Of a DNA stretch of 64,000 nt, positions 34,437-42,533 are shown piece after piece; position 1 is the stretch's first letter, and each line of letters opens with the position of its first letter. Made by a program: the position numbers and the translations under genes. The notes beneath the pieces are model-generated. The model was not told where the DNA came from. It saw only the letters and a list, made by a program, of their open reading frames with translations, and searched no databases. The DNA comes from Intestinibacillus sp. Marseille-P6563 (GTDB lineage: Bacteria > Bacillota > Clostridia > Oscillospirales > Butyricicoccaceae), in NCBI RefSeq assembly GCF_900604335.1, contig NZ_UWOD01000002.1, positions 1,422,501-1,486,500 of the forward strand. The letters run 5' to 3'.

Positions 34437-35389
34437 TAGGATTCCCCCTCAATTGCATTGAGCATTTCCTGGATTTTTCCTTCTAATTCAGTCAACGCCG
34501 CCAAGAGGTTTTGTCTGGCAGCAGGTGAGATTGCTTCCAAATGTGCCATGGACTTTGTCCGGTCGATGGAGCTCATCCAGGAGGGGATCGTAAGAGTAAG
34601 TCCAGCAACTTCCGCATCCGGGTCATAGGCGGGCATCGTCTTGATTGCCGGCTGCTCTGCCGCCGCTGTGCCGGGCTTGGCAGAAGCGTCGAAATAAAGG
34701 CATCGTCTCGATTCACTGTAACGAGCGAAAGCATAGGGATTTTTTCCGATTTTTTTACTAAGTGCTCTCAATTCTTCGGGTTCCATTTCTGATAGAGCAA
34801 CGATATTTTCGAAAGAAATCTTATATGCCCCGGAAAGAATGTGCGGAACAAGCTCAGGAGCATTTTGTTCAATGGTATCTAATGCTGCACTATATTTCGC
34901 ATATTTCTGTACGGTTGCGCCGGACACATGATACTTCCTTCCCAGCCGGGCTGCTGTTCGCCGGCCGCTCTCTTCATCTATTGGGCGGCCTCTCCCCACA
35001 GCAATGTTGGGGTTCGGACGGTACTGATTATAGCCATTCCTATTTCGCTGTACTTTCTTTTCCACTTCATATTGTTTCCCAATCAGATATTTTCTGGTTT
35101 CTTCTGAGATGTTGCGTCGTCCGAGTTGGTTCGCACAGATCCAGGCGATGGCAGCATCTCTGCTTGGAAAATCCAGCTCCTTGACTCCATAAGGAATGCG
35201 CATTTTATTGCATATTTCATAGCGATTATGACCGTCGATGATGGTATCATTCCATGCGATGATATCTTCCCGGCATCCTTCCACGACCAGATTCAGCTCC
35301 AGCTGCCGGTATTCCTCCCGGCGAAGTGGACGAATCAAGTTTTTGAATTCCGGATCGATGTTAAGCTGCCTAAATGCTTTCTCTGTCAT
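34436..35389 (-). CDS. ParB/RepB-like DNA-binding protein
   Basis: A 317-residue protein with a ParB N-terminal-like domain (about 15-105). The conserved loop is TIIDGHNRYEIC, and NQLGRRNISEETRKYLIGK marks the start of the HTH part typical of plasmid ParB/RepB proteins. A basic central HTH (about 130-215, with VSGATVQKYAKYSAAL) and a helical C-terminus follow. The start at 35389 has CAGGAGGCTAC upstream; a reading to 35464 is longer but lacks a ribosome site. Such proteins bind DNA and can support partition of excised elements. Confidence 0.82.
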   Translation of the reverse strand: MTEKAFRQLNIDPEFKNLIRPLRREEYRQLELNLVVEGCREDIIAWNDTIIDGHNRYEICNKMRIPYGVKELDFPSRDAAIAWICANQLGRRNISEETRKYLIGKQYEVEKKVQRNRNGYNQYRPNPNIAVGRGRPIDEESGRRTAARLGRKYHVSGATVQKYAKYSAALDTIEQNAPELVPHILSGAYKISFENIVALSEMEPEELRALSKKIGKNPYAFARYSESRRCLYFDASAKPGTAAAEQPAIKTMPAYDPDAEVAGLTLTIPSWMSSIDRTKSMAHLEAISPAARQNLLAALTELEGKIQEMLNAIEGES

Positions 35390-35768
35390 GTAGCCTCCTG
35401 CGTTCCAGCTGTTTGACGGTTTTGAGGGAAAAATATGCGACCCGGTTGACTTGATCGATCTCACCGGTCAGCTGGTAATTAAATCTCAGGTCAAAGCCAC
35501 CCAGCAGTTCGGAAAAGTTTTTGATAAGGATCGTACTATAGAATTCTATAGACTGCTGGGATGTACTTGACATCCGAACCTTGTTTGCGGTCCCGCCTGA
35601 AATAGGTTTGTCCGATCCGAGAACGGCGATATACAGTTCTTCAGGGTTTACCAGGAATTGCACATACGCAGGATTCTTCAAGAGCCGAATCGTTTGCCTG
35701 TGGATTCGAATCCGGTTTCGCGCAGGGTCCAGCGTTAAGTAAGCCTGCAATTGATTTTCATGATTCAT
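35370..35768 (-). CDS. Small X-domain protein (stand-alone copy 2)
   Basis: A 132-residue protein. Its core shows the patterns YVQFLVNPEELYIAVL and LLGGFDLRFNYQLTGEI, matching segments in the C-terminus of the fused recombinase at 36565-38445 and in 35758-36564. I call this shared region the X domain; I do not recognise it. It starts within the end of the upstream gene and overlaps the ParB-like gene by 20 nt, so the operon is tightly coupled. Function unknown. Confidence 0.72.
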   Translation of the reverse strand: MNHENQLQAYLTLDPARNRIRIHRQTIRLLKNPAYVQFLVNPEELYIAVLGSDKPISGGTANKVRMSSTSQQSIEFYSTILIKNFSELLGGFDLRFNYQLTGEIDQVNRVAYFSLKTVKQLERRRLHDRESI

Positions 35769-36564
35769 GTCCTTGTCCTCCCAAAACGGACTTACTACCA
35801 GTATCAGGGGCAGCCTCGTCTGACTGCTCTGATGCAGCAGGAGCGATGTTATCGCGCAACCCATATACAGCATATCCTTCAAAAATGTCTACCTGCATAG
35901 ATTTCTGGTGTTCCCGGAACGGGAGTCCAAACTGCGTCTTCCAGCCCTCCGGAAACACGGGAGTTCGAGAAGACTTGGGTTTCTGGCCGTCTTTTTGCAC
36001 CCGCTGATACACTTCGGTCGCTGTGAGATCAAATGCGATGAGCCACTCATCCCTGGCATGGATTATCCGCCCGAGGAGCTTATATCGATAGTCCAGATTC
36101 CAGCCCATCAGTGAAAACACTTTGGCGAAAAAAATCTTGCAGGTGATCTGTTTCGGTTTGCGTCTGCCGGAGCCGTTGGTGCACCAGGCGCAGGCATCCC
36201 GATCTTCCGCCCGACAGGGACGGATCGCCAAGATCCTGCTCTCCTGATTGACCAGTACCTGCACATAATCAACTTGTGGGAAGCGGTTCAGGCAGGCGGT
36301 ATTTACATAAAATTTGTAATTGTTGAACGTTACAGACGGCTCATTAATATGGGCGAAGAACTCACGGCGTACCACTTGGTAGTCATCGTAGTTAAAGTCA
36401 CCGGCCATCTCCAGAACCTCATCACTACTGCTGTTTGCGGGAGAAACTGCCGGTTCTGCTTTTTCTAATTCAGCAGACGGAACAATATCCAAATGCTCGT
36501 CCTCCAGGGAACGAAGCATTCCTGCGATTACGCCGCCGGTATTTTCCCGACTTTCTTCAAACAT
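35758..36564 (-). CDS. X-domain protein (stand-alone copy 1)
   Basis: A 268-residue protein. After an acidic N-terminal segment (about 1-52) come GDFNYDDYQVVRREFFAHI, YVQVLVNQESRILAIRP, FSLMGWNLDYRYKLLGRI and a C-terminal PEGWKTQFGLPFREHQKS block. Each has a counterpart in order in the C-terminal 230 residues of the recombinase encoded just upstream (GDFDMRGFEIARSEFFDNY, HVELLVNPVEKKFAVR, FQLFGWSPDLKYRIAGAL, PEEWIGSFGKQYYLHQQ). A CAWC pair (about 129-132) may bind metal. It abuts the recombinase stop by a single nucleotide. No known function. Confidence 0.75.
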   Translation of the reverse strand: MFEESRENTGGVIAGMLRSLEDEHLDIVPSAELEKAEPAVSPANSSSDEVLEMAGDFNYDDYQVVRREFFAHINEPSVTFNNYKFYVNTACLNRFPQVDYVQVLVNQESRILAIRPCRAEDRDACAWCTNGSGRRKPKQITCKIFFAKVFSLMGWNLDYRYKLLGRIIHARDEWLIAFDLTATEVYQRVQKDGQKPKSSRTPVFPEGWKTQFGLPFREHQKSMQVDIFEGYAVYGLRDNIAPAASEQSDEAAPDTGSKSVLGGQGHES

Positions 36565-38445
36565 TTAGGATTCCTCCTTCCCGCGCTGACCGAGTTCCTG
36601 ACAGAGATAGTCACGCAGCACGTCAAATCCTGTCACGCGGAGTTTCTGTCCGGTTTCATACAACTGGCCCTCCATGCGGATTTTCCAGTCTTCCTCACTC
36701 TGATCGCAGACGGGCGGGAAAGACTGTTGGTGGAGGTAATATTGCTTGCCAAAAGAGCCGATCCACTCCTCCGGGACTGCCCGCACCCGTTTGCCGGAGA
36801 CAGAAAGGGGCTGTACAGGCTCCTTTGCCTGTTCCGTGCTTTTTGAACCGGAAAGCAGGTACGATTTAATAAACGCTTCCGCATCATTGACATCAAAAAT
36901 ATACGCAGATTCAGTTTCGGTTTGAAACAGCGCTCCGGCGATCCGGTATTTTAAATCCGGACTCCAGCCGAATAACTGAAAAAGCGTTTCTACATAGGCC
37001 GCACCGGCGATATCCCTGGGCTGATACTTTCCGTCTGACAGCTTGGAAAACACGACTGCGTTGCGGCTGCTTTTCGCCGCTGTACGGACGGCGAACTTCT
37101 TCTCCACAGGGTTGACCAGCAGCTCCACATGGTTGTCTTTCCCAAAAGACCGAACACATGTGGTGCTGAACTTGATTCTCTTATCTTGAAACAGTACGTA
37201 GGGACGGTGATAATTATCAAAGAATTCACTGCGGGCGATTTCAAAGCCTCTCATATCAAAATCTCCCGGAACCAATGTGATGCTCGAGGGCAGGGATGCA
37301 TCCGCCTGCTGCTCATCGGGTGGATGGATACTGGCGGACGCTTGGTAATAATCCGCCGGCTTAAATCCAGCCCAGCGGGGATTGATGGTCACGAACCCCC
37401 TGAGCAGGCCGCTGTCGATCACCCGCAGCTCCGGGAGGATGGAGCGGTTGCCATACTTGGAATTGTTCAGAAGATGCTGAACCGCAATGAAATCATCTCT
37501 GGAAACGATGCCCTCGTGGTGGTTCCGGTAAAGGCTCTGGGGTCTGTCCCCCCGATTCTTTCTGGCCTTGTGGTTCAGATAGTTGGGGGTGAAGGTCTTC
37601 CGGGTCAGTACATCCCCGCAATGCCGCTCATTGCGAAGGACCTGGACAATGGAGTTGGATGTCCACTTGACATTCCCCAGATAAGTCTTCCTGCCCAGCT
37701 CGGTGAGCGCCGCCGCAATGTCGGAGGTGGAATATCCGTACAGATACATATAGAAGATGAGTTTTACCGTGGGGGCTTCATCCGGGTTGACGACCAGGTT
37801 TCCATCTGCGTCGTGAGAATACCCCAGCAGCTTGGGCGTCAATGGCAGACCTCCGTCCAGCCGCATCCGCAAGGAGGTCTCCATGCTCCGGCTGCGGATG
37901 TGAGACTCCTCCTGAGCCATGGTGGCCTGAAACGAAAGCGCCATCTGGGAATCGTCTTTGAGGGAGAAGATACATTCGCTCTCAAAGAATACCCCGACAG
38001 GACTGGGCAGCTCCGCAAGCATTCGCACCATGCTGATACAGTCCACCACATTCCGGGCAAAGCGAGACACGCTTTTGGTAATGATCATATCGATTTTCCC
38101 GCTGCGGCAATCGGCGATCATGCTGTTGAACTCGTCCCGATGAGCCAGAGAAGTCCCGCTGATGCCCTCATCCGCATAGATTTTGACCAATGTCCAGTTG
38201 GGATGATGCACAACAAAATCTTCATAGTATTTCTTTTGCAGCTCATAGGAGGAAGTCTGCTGGACATTGTCTGTGGAGACACGGGCATACACGGCGACCC
38301 GCTGCCTTATATCATTGTCGTAATAGTCGATGGGCTTTTTAGCCGGAATGAATTCATAGTTCTCCGGGTCAACTTTTGTGTTGATACGCCGACGGACCCG
38401 TTCTTTCCGTTCCGCAAGCTGTTTGCGTGTGGACTTGTCAATCAT
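36565..38445 (-). CDS. Serine recombinase fused to a C-terminal X domain
   Basis: About 626 residues. The resolvase domain (about 47-195) is intact, with Ser57 in VAVYARVSTDN and SVSRFARN; a recombinase domain follows (about 215-320, RNERHCGDV). The zinc ribbon and coiled coil found in other large serine recombinases are missing. They are replaced from about residue 400 by the X domain shared with the two genes downstream. The ATG at 38445 has GGAGGG 9 nt upstream; a reading from 38472 is possible. The N-terminal part pairs with the degenerate paralog encoded just before it. Confidence 0.87.
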   Translation of the reverse strand: MIDKSTRKQLAERKERVRRRINTKVDPENYEFIPAKKPIDYYDNDIRQRVAVYARVSTDNVQQTSSYELQKKYYEDFVVHHPNWTLVKIYADEGISGTSLAHRDEFNSMIADCRSGKIDMIITKSVSRFARNVVDCISMVRMLAELPSPVGVFFESECIFSLKDDSQMALSFQATMAQEESHIRSRSMETSLRMRLDGGLPLTPKLLGYSHDADGNLVVNPDEAPTVKLIFYMYLYGYSTSDIAAALTELGRKTYLGNVKWTSNSIVQVLRNERHCGDVLTRKTFTPNYLNHKARKNRGDRPQSLYRNHHEGIVSRDDFIAVQHLLNNSKYGNRSILPELRVIDSGLLRGFVTINPRWAGFKPADYYQASASIHPPDEQQADASLPSSITLVPGDFDMRGFEIARSEFFDNYHRPYVLFQDKRIKFSTTCVRSFGKDNHVELLVNPVEKKFAVRTAAKSSRNAVVFSKLSDGKYQPRDIAGAAYVETLFQLFGWSPDLKYRIAGALFQTETESAYIFDVNDAEAFIKSYLLSGSKSTEQAKEPVQPLSVSGKRVRAVPEEWIGSFGKQYYLHQQSFPPVCDQSEEDWKIRMEGQLYETGQKLRVTGFDVLRDYLCQELGQRGKEES

Positions 38446-39043
38446 GCAGCATTTCCCTCCGGGGTTCGTCATCAGGGAGTATCTTCCAAGCGGGATCTGG
38501 CAAAAAGTAGGGGTCGTGTAGATCCTCCTGGTAATAGGAAGCCAGCGTATAAATATCCTCCGAAACGAAGTAAACGCCCACTGGCTTTGGGAGTGCTGCC
38601 AAGAGGCGCGTACCGAAAGAGAGCTCGGAGAGCTTCTTCGAGATATTGCTTGCTTTCTGGGTAATGATCAGATCGACCTTTTCCTCGTAGCAGTCTTGAA
38701 GAAGCCTTGACCACTCCGGGGCGCTCTCCATATTGGGCGCAGTGCTGCCCTCGTCCACATAGAAACCGACAAACTTCCAGTTTGGGCAGAGAGCCAGTGT
38801 ATCAAGAAATTGCTTTTTATGAGCTGAGAGATAGTCCTCATAGCGGGTCTGGTTGAAGTAGCGGATGTATACCGCCACACGGTAATGTGTTTTGGGAAGC
38901 GGGCGTTCCCGCTTGATTTCCTTTAACCAGGCACGATGTTCCGCTAAAAGGGTGTTTCGTTCCGTCTCCCTTTCCAGCAGGAAATCAAATGAGGGCATAA
39001 CTTCCTGCTCTGACTCTCTATTTTGAACGGCCAGATCTGACAT
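38438..39043 (-). CDS. Degenerate resolvase-domain protein
   Basis: A 201-residue protein aligned with the resolvase domain of the next gene: RVAVYIRYFNQTRYEDYL against RVAVYARVSTDN, then ICPNW-like, VDEGSTAPNM, DLIITQKASNISKKLSEL against DMIITKSVSRFARN, and LPKPVGVYFVSEDIYTL. The nucleophile Ser (RVST becomes RYFN) and the Arg of SRFARN are both gone, so catalysis is unlikely. The start at 39043 follows GGGGGAGCAAAT. First gene of a six-gene operon; probably a regulatory or structural partner of the active recombinase. Confidence 0.82.
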   Translation of the reverse strand: MSDLAVQNRESEQEVMPSFDFLLERETERNTLLAEHRAWLKEIKRERPLPKTHYRVAVYIRYFNQTRYEDYLSAHKKQFLDTLALCPNWKFVGFYVDEGSTAPNMESAPEWSRLLQDCYEEKVDLIITQKASNISKKLSELSFGTRLLAALPKPVGVYFVSEDIYTLASYYQEDLHDPYFLPDPAWKILPDDEPRREMLHD

Positions 39044-39105
39044 ATTTGCTCCCCCTGTGTTATTTCTCTTCCAGGCCATTATATAATCTGCAGACTAATA
39101 ACAAA

Positions 39106-39141
39106 ATCGACCAGAAGTCAAGGTGTTGACTTCTGGTCGAT
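39106..39141. repeat. Perfect 16-bp palindromic hairpin upstream of the X-domain operon
   Basis: Arms ATCGACCAGAAGTCAA / TTGACTTCTGGTCGAT around GGTG, in the leader of the minus-strand operon. A diverged copy lies at 40079-40115, on the far side of the two Xre genes. It lacks a T-tract, so a protein-binding site or a recombination site is more likely than a terminator. Confidence 0.75.
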
Positions 39142-39187
39142 AGATGAGAAAAAAAGAAGCGAGCCGGCAATTCCAGCTCGCAAATTT

Positions 39188-39547
39188 TCAGGTATTGTCA
39201 TCCCGTCTGGCCATAGTGGATTTCAACTCACGAACAATCTTCAGGATGGAATCCAGCTCCTTGGGAGAGCAGTCGGCCAGCAGCTCGTCAAACTCGCTCT
39301 GGTATAGGCTTCTCACCTCCGGCACATCGGGCCGAAGAAGGGAATCAGCAGACACTTGCAGGGCTTCGATGATTCGGATAAAGGTTTCCAACTTCATGCT
39401 CGTCTTGCCTTTTTCGATATTGCTGATATGCGGCAGCGAGATATTGGCCTTCGCAGCAAGATCGGCCTGGCTCATCCGGCGATTGATCCGCGCATCTCGA
39501 ATACGGGAGCCGATCAGCTGGCTCTCGGTCAAATCATGTTCCGTCAT
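39188..39547 (-). CDS. Xre-family repressor 1
   Basis: A 119-residue protein: an N-terminal HTH (about 10-65, with RIDARINRRMSQADLAAKA-like helices and SLPHISNIEKGKTSM) and a C-terminal helical tail, LLADCSPKELDSILKIVREL. AGGGGGGAAGCCG precedes the ATG. It is divergent from a paralog at 39688-40065 that has the same tail pattern (LLSDCSTYEMLILLDVIKSL). The pair could form a cI/Cro-like switch over the two flanking operons. Confidence 0.88.
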   Translation of the reverse strand: MTEHDLTESQLIGSRIRDARINRRMSQADLAAKANISLPHISNIEKGKTSMKLETFIRIIEALQVSADSLLRPDVPEVRSLYQSEFDELLADCSPKELDSILKIVRELKSTMARRDDNT

Positions 39548-39597
39548 CGGCTTCCCCCCTCAAATATATTCTCCAGATTATCTATTTCTAAGAGTAT

Positions 39598-39635
39598 ATC
39601 AACTTGAGGTGAAATTGATATAAGGCCAAGTTGAT
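39598..39635. promoter_or_regulatory. Operator between the divergent Xre genes
   Basis: Inverted repeat ATCAACTTG (39598-39606) / CAAGTTGAT (39627-39635) separated by 20 nt, centred in the 140-bp divergent region. TATAAT-like boxes overlap it (GATATAATC at about 39635-39643). It probably binds one or both Xre proteins. Confidence 0.7.
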
Positions 39636-39687
39636 GATATAATCTAAACACTATAATAAGACTGCAAAATTTTTTGGAGGTCTTATT

Positions 39688-40065
39688 ATGAGCCTGAACT
39701 ACAAAGTCATTGGAAAACACATCCGTGAAGTCCGCCAGCGCAACCACCTTTCGCAAGCGATGCTCTCTGAACTGGTGGATAAAACGCCATCTTACATCAG
39801 CTACATAGAGAGCGGGATCAAGAGCATGAGCCTTGACACCTTTGTGCTTATCGCCAATGCCTTGGGAGTATCTCCCGACCGGCTTTTGATGGAGCAAGTC
39901 ACCAGCACTGAACGGTGCGCCAGCGAAGAAATCTCCCTGCTCCTTTCGGATTGCAGTACCTATGAGATGCTGATTCTCTTGGATGTTATAAAATCGTTGA
40001 AAGCTTCCTTGAAAGAGCATCAAGGCAGATACGGTAAACCAGATAACTCTGATTTTACCGTCTGA
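39688..40065 (+). CDS. Xre-family repressor 2
   Basis: A 125-residue HTH protein (about 8-65, with HIREVRQRNHLSQAMLSEL and TPSYISYIESGIKSMSLDT) and a C-terminal segment shared with repressor 1. GGAGGTCTTATT precedes the ATG. It is transcribed toward the phosphoesterase operon. Its promoter shares the operator at 39598-39635 with repressor 1. Confidence 0.88.
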   Translation: MSLNYKVIGKHIREVRQRNHLSQAMLSELVDKTPSYISYIESGIKSMSLDTFVLIANALGVSPDRLLMEQVTSTERCASEEISLLLSDCSTYEMLILLDVIKSLKASLKEHQGRYGKPDNSDFTV

Positions 40066-40078
40066 ACCTGAGAAAGCA

Positions 40079-40115
40079 ATCAACCGGAAGTCACGAGCAT
40101 TGACTGCCGGTCGAT
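40079..40115. repeat. Diverged copy of the palindrome at 39106-39141
   Basis: Arms ATCAACCGGAAGTCA / TGACTGCCGGTCGAT with a 7-nt loop; 13 of 15 positions pair. The flanking GTCGATCTATG also resembles GTCGATAGATG of the first copy, so the similarity extends beyond the stem. It sits just after repressor 2 and before the phosphoesterase operon. Confidence 0.7.
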
Positions 40116-40130
40116 CTATGCCAGTAAAGC

Positions 40131-40167
40131 TGGATATATTTTTGGAACGGTGGATATGTTTTTGGAA
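40131..40167 (+). promoter_or_regulatory. Tandem 17-bp repeats in the phosphoesterase operon promoter
   Basis: TGGATATATTTTTGGAA at 40131-40147 and TGGATATGTTTTTGGAA at 40151-40167 repeat with a 20-bp period, about two helical turns. A partial GGATATG follows at 40174. They lie just upstream of GTTGGTATAATG, whose TATAAT (about 40196-40201) is the likely -10 box. This looks like a cooperative regulator-binding array. Confidence 0.65.
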
Positions 40168-40225
40168 AGTCCCGGATATGGGGCTTCCGAGTTGGTATAA
40201 TGAGAAAAGAAAGGTGGAATGACCA

Positions 40226-40945
40226 ATGATCTATTACACGGGTGATATCCACGGAGACCCCTATGAGGTCATACAGTTTTGCGACAGCAAGAAGCTGACA
40301 GAGCAGGATACTCTGGTTCTGCTTGGAGATGTAGGAGCGAACTACTACCGAAACCGGCGAGACACAGAGATGAAGAAAGTTCTTACCGCCGTAAAGCCGA
40401 CGATGCTCTGCATCCACGGCAACCATGAGATCCGGCCGGCCAGCATCCCTTCCTATCGGACGAAGCAGTGGAATGGCGGGGCAGTCTGGGTAGAGGAAGC
40501 CTTTCCCCGCCTGCTGTTTGCTATGGATGGTGAGATCTTTGATCTGGAAGGTCTCCGACACTTGGTCATCGGCGGAGCTTACAGCGTGGACAAATTCTAC
40601 CGGCTGGCCAGAGGTTACGGCTGGTGGCCGGATGAGCAGCCTTCCCAGGAGATCAAGGACAAGGTTATCCAGACGCTGGACGCCTGCGGGTGGCAGGTAG
40701 ATACCGTCCTCTCCCACACCTGTCCCTATCCGTATGAGCCTCGCGAGGCCTTTCTTCCGATGATCGACCAGAGTACCGTGGACGACTCTACCGAGAAATG
40801 GCTGGAGGAGATCGAGCGGAAACTCAAATACGACCACTGGTTCTGTGGACACTGGCATATTGACAAGCATATCGACCGGATGCACTTCCTCTTCCACAGC
40901 GTGGAGGCTGCGCCGCAGCTCTTGACGGGAGGGAACACATTGTGA
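40226..40945 (+). CDS. Calcineurin-like metallophosphoesterase 1
   Basis: A 239-residue protein with the metallophosphoesterase motif series: DIHGD (about 7-11), LLGDVGANY, CIHGNHE, and later SHTCPYP and GHWHID. These bind a di-metal centre that hydrolyses phosphomonoesters or diesters. It begins an eight-gene operon with overlapping start and stop codons. The substrate is unknown; a second enzyme of the same fold lies at 42530-43093. Confidence 0.87.
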   Translation: MIYYTGDIHGDPYEVIQFCDSKKLTEQDTLVLLGDVGANYYRNRRDTEMKKVLTAVKPTMLCIHGNHEIRPASIPSYRTKQWNGGAVWVEEAFPRLLFAMDGEIFDLEGLRHLVIGGAYSVDKFYRLARGYGWWPDEQPSQEIKDKVIQTLDACGWQVDTVLSHTCPYPYEPREAFLPMIDQSTVDDSTEKWLEEIERKLKYDHWFCGHWHIDKHIDRMHFLFHSVEAAPQLLTGGNTL

Positions 40946-41292
40946 CAGAGGAAGAAAGACCGGAGGCCAAGGAGCAGGAGGCGTGCTTTGCCGCAATCCG
41001 TGAGATCGTCCAGGAGATTTTCCGCCTAATGGACGCCGCATATCAGCAATACAGCCGTTTGGTAGAGCAGGTGTTGAACGGCAGGATCACTGAGGAGCGG
41101 GAGATCGAGCGAATCATGGACGGGCTTGTGGACTTCGGAGATGATCCGAGGCTCCTTGAACTGTACAAAACCCTCTGCCGCCATGTCTATTACAAATACC
41201 CCGATCTTGTGGGAGAGCACACTGCCCTCTTCCGGCTCCAGTTTGAGGAAACGGAGGATGGGGATACGGATACTGAGGAGGTGGAAACATGA
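40942..41292 (+). CDS. Hypothetical helical acidic protein
   Basis: A 116-residue protein predicted to be mostly helical, with an acidic tail. It starts with GTG overlapping the stop of the phosphoesterase (GTGA) and ends overlapping the next start. I do not recognise it. The tight overlaps show it is a genuine gene of the operon. Confidence 0.65.
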   Translation: MTEEERPEAKEQEACFAAIREIVQEIFRLMDAAYQQYSRLVEQVLNGRITEEREIERIMDGLVDFGDDPRLLELYKTLCRHVYYKYPDLVGEHTALFRLQFEETEDGDTDTEEVET

Positions 41293-42533
41293 AAGCGCCG
41301 GAGATCAAGCACTACATCAACTGGCTGGGTCGGGTGGAATACCGAAACATCAACTGCTCCTTCACCTATGACGAGACATCCTATGCGGCCATCGACCGAA
41401 TCTTCCGCCTTCTCCACCGGCTGGAGCCAGGCCCGGAGAACACAAGCTGGGAACTATGGCTCCGTGCGGAGCGAGGTACCATCGAAGACTTCGGCAGCTT
41501 TGAGGAGCTACGGGCGGACGGCCAGGTGGAGAGCTTTGAGGGGTTTGAAACCTGGTGGCATTCCGAGTTCCCGGAGGAGGCAGCGTGGTTCCACTTTGCC
41601 GCCGGCGAGGATCAAGAGATCGGATATCGGGCAATATTCTTGGGGCATCGGCATGTGCTGGAAGTGGATGGCCGCAGAGAACGTTCCTTCCCCAACGACA
41701 TCTCCAAATTCACCGCTTGGCTGGAGGAGGCGGTACGGAACGCCGTTCAGATGGTGGAGACCGGCTCTTATCAGGAACTGGTGGAGCGGGAGCTGCCCAT
41801 CTGGCATCGAACCGGAACCATCCTGCGCCGGGATCTGTGGAGGCTATTCCCACAGTGGAAGGAGGAGTTCTTCCAGGACTTCTCCCAGCAGGAGGTGGAG
41901 GAGTTTCTCACCTCGGCGGTTGGGTATCCTTTGGGAAATAACAAGCGGCTCCCATCCGTAACCGCAAACGAATTCTATCACTTCTGTGCCCTGGGCTATC
42001 GGGCCATGGGATACACTGGAACGGAGAAATCGGAAAAAGAGCAGTACGCTCTCCACGCCGATGGGCGGGACGAGGGACTGTCCAAGCTGGACGGAGATTC
42101 CCCCGAAGCTTTTGCACGGTGGCTGAAGGAGCGTCCCCGCACCGGTCACCCCTGGGAGGTATGCCGGGGCGGCAACAGCACCCACATCGACTGCATCGTA
42201 CACCAAGATGCGCATGGCTACTATCTGGTGGTGGCCGGTCTTGCGGAGACCCGGACGATTGAGGCGGTCCGTTTCTTCCTGGCGCTTTATCGGGCAGGCG
42301 TTCCCGTATGCATCCGAAACGCAGAGGAACTGAAGGCCCGCCTGACCGGAGCGGAGTCCATCGGCATCGTGCCGGAGGGAGTCTTTCCCGCCTACTGCCA
42401 CGACAGGTTTCCGGGAGAGAGCATTGTCGATTTTATGAACCTGCCTCGGGAGCGTCAGGATGAACTTGCAAAATACTGCCGATGGCAGCCAATCCCAGTT
42501 CCCAGGATGAAGAAGGAGGGTGAAACCCCATGA
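41289..42533 (+). CDS. Hypothetical protein of the phosphoesterase operon
   Basis: A 414-residue, Trp- and Glu-rich soluble protein with no signal or membrane segment. Two similar halves are not obvious; no motif I know is visible. It starts in an ATGA overlap and its stop overlaps the second phosphoesterase (ATGA). Conserved-looking stretches are YINWLGRVEYRNINCSF and HPWEVCRGGNSTHIDC. Function unknown. Confidence 0.65.
   Translation: MKAPEIKHYINWLGRVEYRNINCSFTYDETSYAAIDRIFRLLHRLEPGPENTSWELWLRAERGTIEDFGSFEELRADGQVESFEGFETWWHSEFPEEAAWFHFAAGEDQEIGYRAIFLGHRHVLEVDGRRERSFPNDISKFTAWLEEAVRNAVQMVETGSYQELVERELPIWHRTGTILRRDLWRLFPQWKEEFFQDFSQQEVEEFLTSAVGYPLGNNKRLPSVTANEFYHFCALGYRAMGYTGTEKSEKEQYALHADGRDEGLSKLDGDSPEAFARWLKERPRTGHPWEVCRGGNSTHIDCIVHQDAHGYYLVVAGLAETRTIEAVRFFLALYRAGVPVCIRNAEELKARLTGAESIGIVPEGVFPAYCHDRFPGESIVDFMNLPRERQDELAKYCRWQPIPVPRMKKEGETP

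Noticed and set aside
39106-39141. Rho-independent terminator
   Set aside because: The stem is perfect but no T-tract follows on either strand, and a second copy exists at another promoter, so a binding or recombination site is favoured.
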